9,216 nucleotides of DNA from Hyphomicrobiales bacterium. GTDB taxonomy: Bacteria; Pseudomonadota; Alphaproteobacteria; Rhizobiales; Beijerinckiaceae. The translations under genes and the position numbers were made by a program. Position 1 is the first letter of the stretch. Every line of letters starts with the position of its first letter. This document shows positions 6,545-9,216 of the stretch, piece after piece. The notes under the pieces were generated by a model that was given only the letters and a program-made list of their open reading frames with translations, ran no database searches and had not been told where the DNA came from. Where the stretch lies: assembly GCA_015655535.1 (NCBI GenBank), contig JAATEW010000282.1, positions 1-9,216 on the forward strand, read 5' to 3'.

Positions 6545-7603
6545 ATGCGAATTGCTCAGATCGCTCCGCTCGCGGAGACAGTACCGCCCAAACTCTACGG
6601 TGGTACGGAACGTGTGGTCTCCTGGCTTACGGAAGAGCTCGTCAGACAAGGTCATGAAGTCACCCTTTTCGCGGCGGGCGGTTCGAAGACCGCTGCGAAG
6701 CTCGTCACAGGTTGCGACAAAGGCTTGCGTCTGCAAGGCATAGCCGATCATACCGCCAGCAATATCGTGATGCTTGACAAGGTCCGGCGCCAAGCCGATC
6801 AGTTCGATATTATTCACTGCCACATCGATCTGCTGCAATATCCTCTCTTCCAGGATTTGGGCCACAAATTCGTGACGACCTTGCATGGCCGTCTCGATCT
6901 GCCTGACTTCTGGCCTGCTTACAAAGCCTATCCGCATATGCCGCTCATTTCGATCTCGGATGTGCAGCGAAAGCCGATGCCGTTGGGGGTCAATTGGCTT
7001 GCGACCGTCTATAACGGCTTGCCCGCGGAGGCGTGTCCCTTCAACGCAGCCGGCGGCGATTATCTCGCCTTTCTAGGACGCATCTCGCCGGAGAAAGGTC
7101 CCGACCGCGCGATCGAGATCGCGAAAAGAGCGGGCGTCAAGCTGAAGATGGCAGCGAAGGTCGATAAGGCCGATCTCGCTTATTTCAAAGAGGTGATCCA
7201 ACCGATGCTGGATCATCCGCTGATCGAATTCGTCGGCGAGATCGATGACAGTCAAAAATGTGCTTTCCTCGGAAATGCACGCGCGCTCCTCTTTCCCATC
7301 GATTGGATTGAGCCTTTCGGGCTGGTCATGGTCGAGGCCATGTCGTCCGGAACGCCGGTCATCGCCTGGCGCAACGGCTCGGTACCGGAAATCATCGAGG
7401 ATGGTATCGGTGGGCTCATCGTCGATTCGATCGATATGGCGGTCGAAGCAGTTCACCGGATCAACTCGATCGACCGAGCCGGGGTTCGGCGTTCCTACGA
7501 ATCAAGGTTTACGGAAAAGCACATGGCTCGCGGCTACGTCTCAGCTTATGAAAAGCTCATCAGCAAGCCACAATCGCGGCTTAAGTTGGTGAATGCGGAA
7601 TAG
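6545..7603 (+). CDS. GT4-family glycosyltransferase
   Basis: This 352-residue protein has the usual size and two-domain GT-B layout of GT4 retaining glycosyltransferases. The N-terminal Rossmann half starts MRIAQIAPLAETVPPKLYGGTERVV, with the glycine-rich acceptor-side loop at 18-21, and includes FDIIHCHIDLL (87-97) and TTLHGRL (111-117). The C-terminal donor domain starts at YLAFLGRISPEKGPDRAIEIA (173-193), where Arg179 and Lys184 are the phosphate-binding pair. It ends with LFPIDWIEPFGLVMVEAMSSGTPVIA, in which Glu256 and Glu264 form the E-x7-E motif. No membrane segment is seen, so it is cytoplasmic or peripheral. The start is fixed by AGGA four bases before the ATG. The next gene, 130 bases on, is a debranching-type glucosidase. 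I associate this pairing with alphaproteobacterial glucan or glucoside metabolism, but donor, acceptor and product are not readable from sequence. Confidence 0.88.
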   Translation: MRIAQIAPLAETVPPKLYGGTERVVSWLTEELVRQGHEVTLFAAGGSKTAAKLVTGCDKGLRLQGIADHTASNIVMLDKVRRQADQFDIIHCHIDLLQYPLFQDLGHKFVTTLHGRLDLPDFWPAYKAYPHMPLISISDVQRKPMPLGVNWLATVYNGLPAEACPFNAAGGDYLAFLGRISPEKGPDRAIEIAKRAGVKLKMAAKVDKADLAYFKEVIQPMLDHPLIEFVGEIDDSQKCAFLGNARALLFPIDWIEPFGLVMVEAMSSGTPVIAWRNGSVPEIIEDGIGGLIVDSIDMAVEAVHRINSIDRAGVRRSYESRFTEKHMARGYVSAYEKLISKPQSRLKLVNAE

Positions 7604-7733
7604 CCGGACTCCGTCGCAGTCTTTGCCCAAGGGCAACTAAGTACGAAACATATCGCTGCGCAGCATCCTTCTCCTGCGCCTTCTGAAATCGAGGGCGGCT
7701 CGGGCACATTCGCGCCAAGCTGAAAGATTGATC

Positions 7734-9216
7734 ATGACACAGGCCACCGCCTACGAAGGCGATATCGAGGCCCCGCACGAAGAGGTCTCCGACTATTATA
7801 TCGAGCCGCAGACTTCGCTCGTCGAACGTCCGCTGCGGGCCCTCAAGCATGGTGATATCTTCGCTGTGCTGGACAGCTACGGCGACATCGGCGTCGGCCC
7901 CGAAGGGCCCGAAGGCGTATTTTTGCGCGACACGAGATATCTCTCGAAGTTCGATCTGAGATTTGAAGGCAGGCGGCCGCTTTTGCTCGGCTCGGTCGTC
8001 GAGGATGACAATGCCTCGCTGTCTGCGAATTCGAGCAACCCGGATATCCACGATGGCACCGGTATTTCCATCCCGCGCGATATGATCGCGATGGAGCGGA
8101 CCAAGCTGCTCTTCGAAGCCGGATGTTACGAGCGTATCGGGTTCTTCAATTACGATCGCCGGCAAAGAGCTTTCCGTATCACAATCCACTTCGACGCGGA
8201 CTTTCGTGACTTGTTCGAGGTGCGCGGAGCGCACCGAAAAGCCAGAGGCAGGCGCACCGCGCGTATCGTCGCCCCAGAACGCGTGGAACTTCGATACGAT
8301 GGTCTCGACGATGTGAGCCGATATACGACTTTTAATTTCTCCCCCGCGCCGCGGCGTCTCGACACGAATGTCGCTGAATTCGATATCGTGCTCGAACCCG
8401 GCGAAAACTGTTCGATTTTTGCCAGCGTCACCTGCGGGGAAGGCCAGGCTCTTGAGCCGCTGCATTTTTTGGCCGCCTATCGCGCCGCGAGACGCGGCCT
8501 CAGAGCGCTGACGCAGAATATCGCAACGGTCGAAAGCTCGAACGTACTCTTCAATGAAATAGCTTGCCGTTCGACATCCGATATTTACACGCTGGTCAGC
8601 CAGACCAAAAATGGTCTCTACCCCTATGCGGGTATTCCATGGTTCAGCACGGTCTTCGGCCGTGACGGCATCATCACCGCGATGATGATGCTTTGGATCG
8701 ATCCGATGATCGCGAAAGGCGTGCTCCTCTATCTCGCGGAAACGCAGGCCCAGCATTTCGATCCCGAATCCGATGCTCAGCCGGGCAAGATCCTGCATGA
8801 AGTGCGGCACGGCGAAATGGCGCATCTCAAAGAAGTGCCCTTCAGCCATTGCTACAGCACGGTCGACGCCACCCCGCTTTTCGTGATGCTGGCGGGGCTT
8901 TATTTCGATCGGACCGGCGATAAAGCCACCATCGAGACCATCTGGCCGAATATCGAGGCGGCGCTTCTCTGGTGCGATACGCTGGGCGATCGGGACGGCG
9001 ACGGTTTCGTCGAATATTACCGGGAGGCGGAGTCCGGCCTCGCTAATCAGGGATGGAAAGACAGTCAGGACTCGATCTTTCACGCGGATGGATCGGAGGC
9101 GCGTGGCCCGATCGCGCTTTGCGAGGTGCAAGGCTATGTCTATGCCGCCAATCGCGCCGCGGCGGCATTGTCCAAAATGCGTGGGAGCATATTCAAGGCC
9201 GAAGGGCGGGATATGC
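7734..9216 (+). CDS. Amylo-alpha-1,6-glucosidase (glycogen-debranching type), partial at right edge
   Basis: There are 494 complete codons and no stop before the edge; the family usually exceeds 700 residues, so the C-terminal third is missing. After an acidic leader, residues 30-230 form the beta-rich N-terminal domain of bacterial debranching-type enzymes: LKHGDIFAVLDSYGDIG, then EGVFLRDTRYLSKFDLRFEG near 60-79. From about 280 the (alpha/alpha)6 glucosidase domain begins, with GLYPYAGIPWFSTVFGRDGIITA (about 294-316), CYSTVDATPLFVML (373-386), GDRDGDGFVEY (418-428) and NQGWKDSQDSIFHADG (438-453). WKDS and the preceding GRDG are the family's signature active-site segments. It hydrolyses alpha-1,6 branch points or related alpha-glucosides in the cytoplasm. 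The ATG has only a weak purine stretch (GAAAGA) upstream. It follows the GT4 gene by 130 bases on the same strand with no clear terminator between, so an operon is likely. The long minus-strand open frame opposite it is an antisense shadow. Confidence 0.88.
   Translation, partial: MTQATAYEGDIEAPHEEVSDYYIEPQTSLVERPLRALKHGDIFAVLDSYGDIGVGPEGPEGVFLRDTRYLSKFDLRFEGRRPLLLGSVVEDDNASLSANSSNPDIHDGTGISIPRDMIAMERTKLLFEAGCYERIGFFNYDRRQRAFRITIHFDADFRDLFEVRGAHRKARGRRTARIVAPERVELRYDGLDDVSRYTTFNFSPAPRRLDTNVAEFDIVLEPGENCSIFASVTCGEGQALEPLHFLAAYRAARRGLRALTQNIATVESSNVLFNEIACRSTSDIYTLVSQTKNGLYPYAGIPWFSTVFGRDGIITAMMMLWIDPMIAKGVLLYLAETQAQHFDPESDAQPGKILHEVRHGEMAHLKEVPFSHCYSTVDATPLFVMLAGLYFDRTGDKATIETIWPNIEAALLWCDTLGDRDGDGFVEYYREAESGLANQGWKDSQDSIFHADGSEARGPIALCEVQGYVYAANRAAAALSKMRGSIFKAEGRDM

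Noticed and set aside
7581..9131. Very long open minus-strand frame (516 codons) opposite the debranching-type enzyme
   Set aside because: It is fully antisense to a plus-strand frame with clear family motifs. It is Arg/Asp/Ile-rich without a recognisable domain, and it is open because of the codon bias of the real gene.

Overview
The window looks like a chromosomal segment of an alphaproteobacterium, most likely Hyphomicrobiales (a Beijerinckiaceae/Rhodopseudomonas-like background is my guess). The basis is GC-rich coding DNA, the small 80-residue protein type at 5963, and a GT4 glycosyltransferase next to an amylo-alpha-1,6-glucosidase, a pairing I associate with that group. No rRNA, tRNA, CRISPR array, insertion sequence or integrase is visible.

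Layout. (1) 1-1423, minus: N-terminal part of a large exported, repeat-rich autotransporter-type protein that runs off the left edge. (2) 1424-2757: about 1.3 kb of mostly non-coding DNA. It holds one doubtful 84-residue exported ORF (1904-2158, minus) and three tandem terminator-like hairpins (about 2337-2368, 2495-2525 and 2650-2684), all oriented for minus-strand transcripts. (3) 2758-5356, minus: a two-gene operon of an MGT/GT1-type glycosyltransferase followed by a condensation-domain (PapA-like) acyltransferase. The glycosyltransferase is broken by a one-base frameshift at a T6-G3 run (+ strand 4997-5005). Two dyads lie just upstream of it. (4) 5357-5962: about 600 bp intergenic. (5) 5963-6205, plus: a small conserved-type hypothetical protein. 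(6) 6545-7603, plus: a GT4 glycosyltransferase. (7) 7734-9216, plus: a glycogen-debranching-type amylo-alpha-1,6-glucosidase cut by the right edge.

Function. The window is dominated by glycan and surface chemistry. The minus-strand pair suggests synthesis of an acylated glycoside or glycolipid: the glycosyltransferase would attach sugar to a small or lipid acceptor and the acyltransferase would acylate the product. That pathway is inferred from the families only, and the frameshift may have disabled it in this strain. The plus-strand pair (GT4 plus debranching-type glucosidase) suggests building and trimming of an alpha-glucan or related glucoside; the substrate cannot be read from sequence. 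The autotransporter-like protein is a probable cell-surface or secreted adhesin-like beta-helix. The two longest real reading frames at the window ends (1-1423 minus and 7734-9216 plus) are incomplete, and their lengths are minima.
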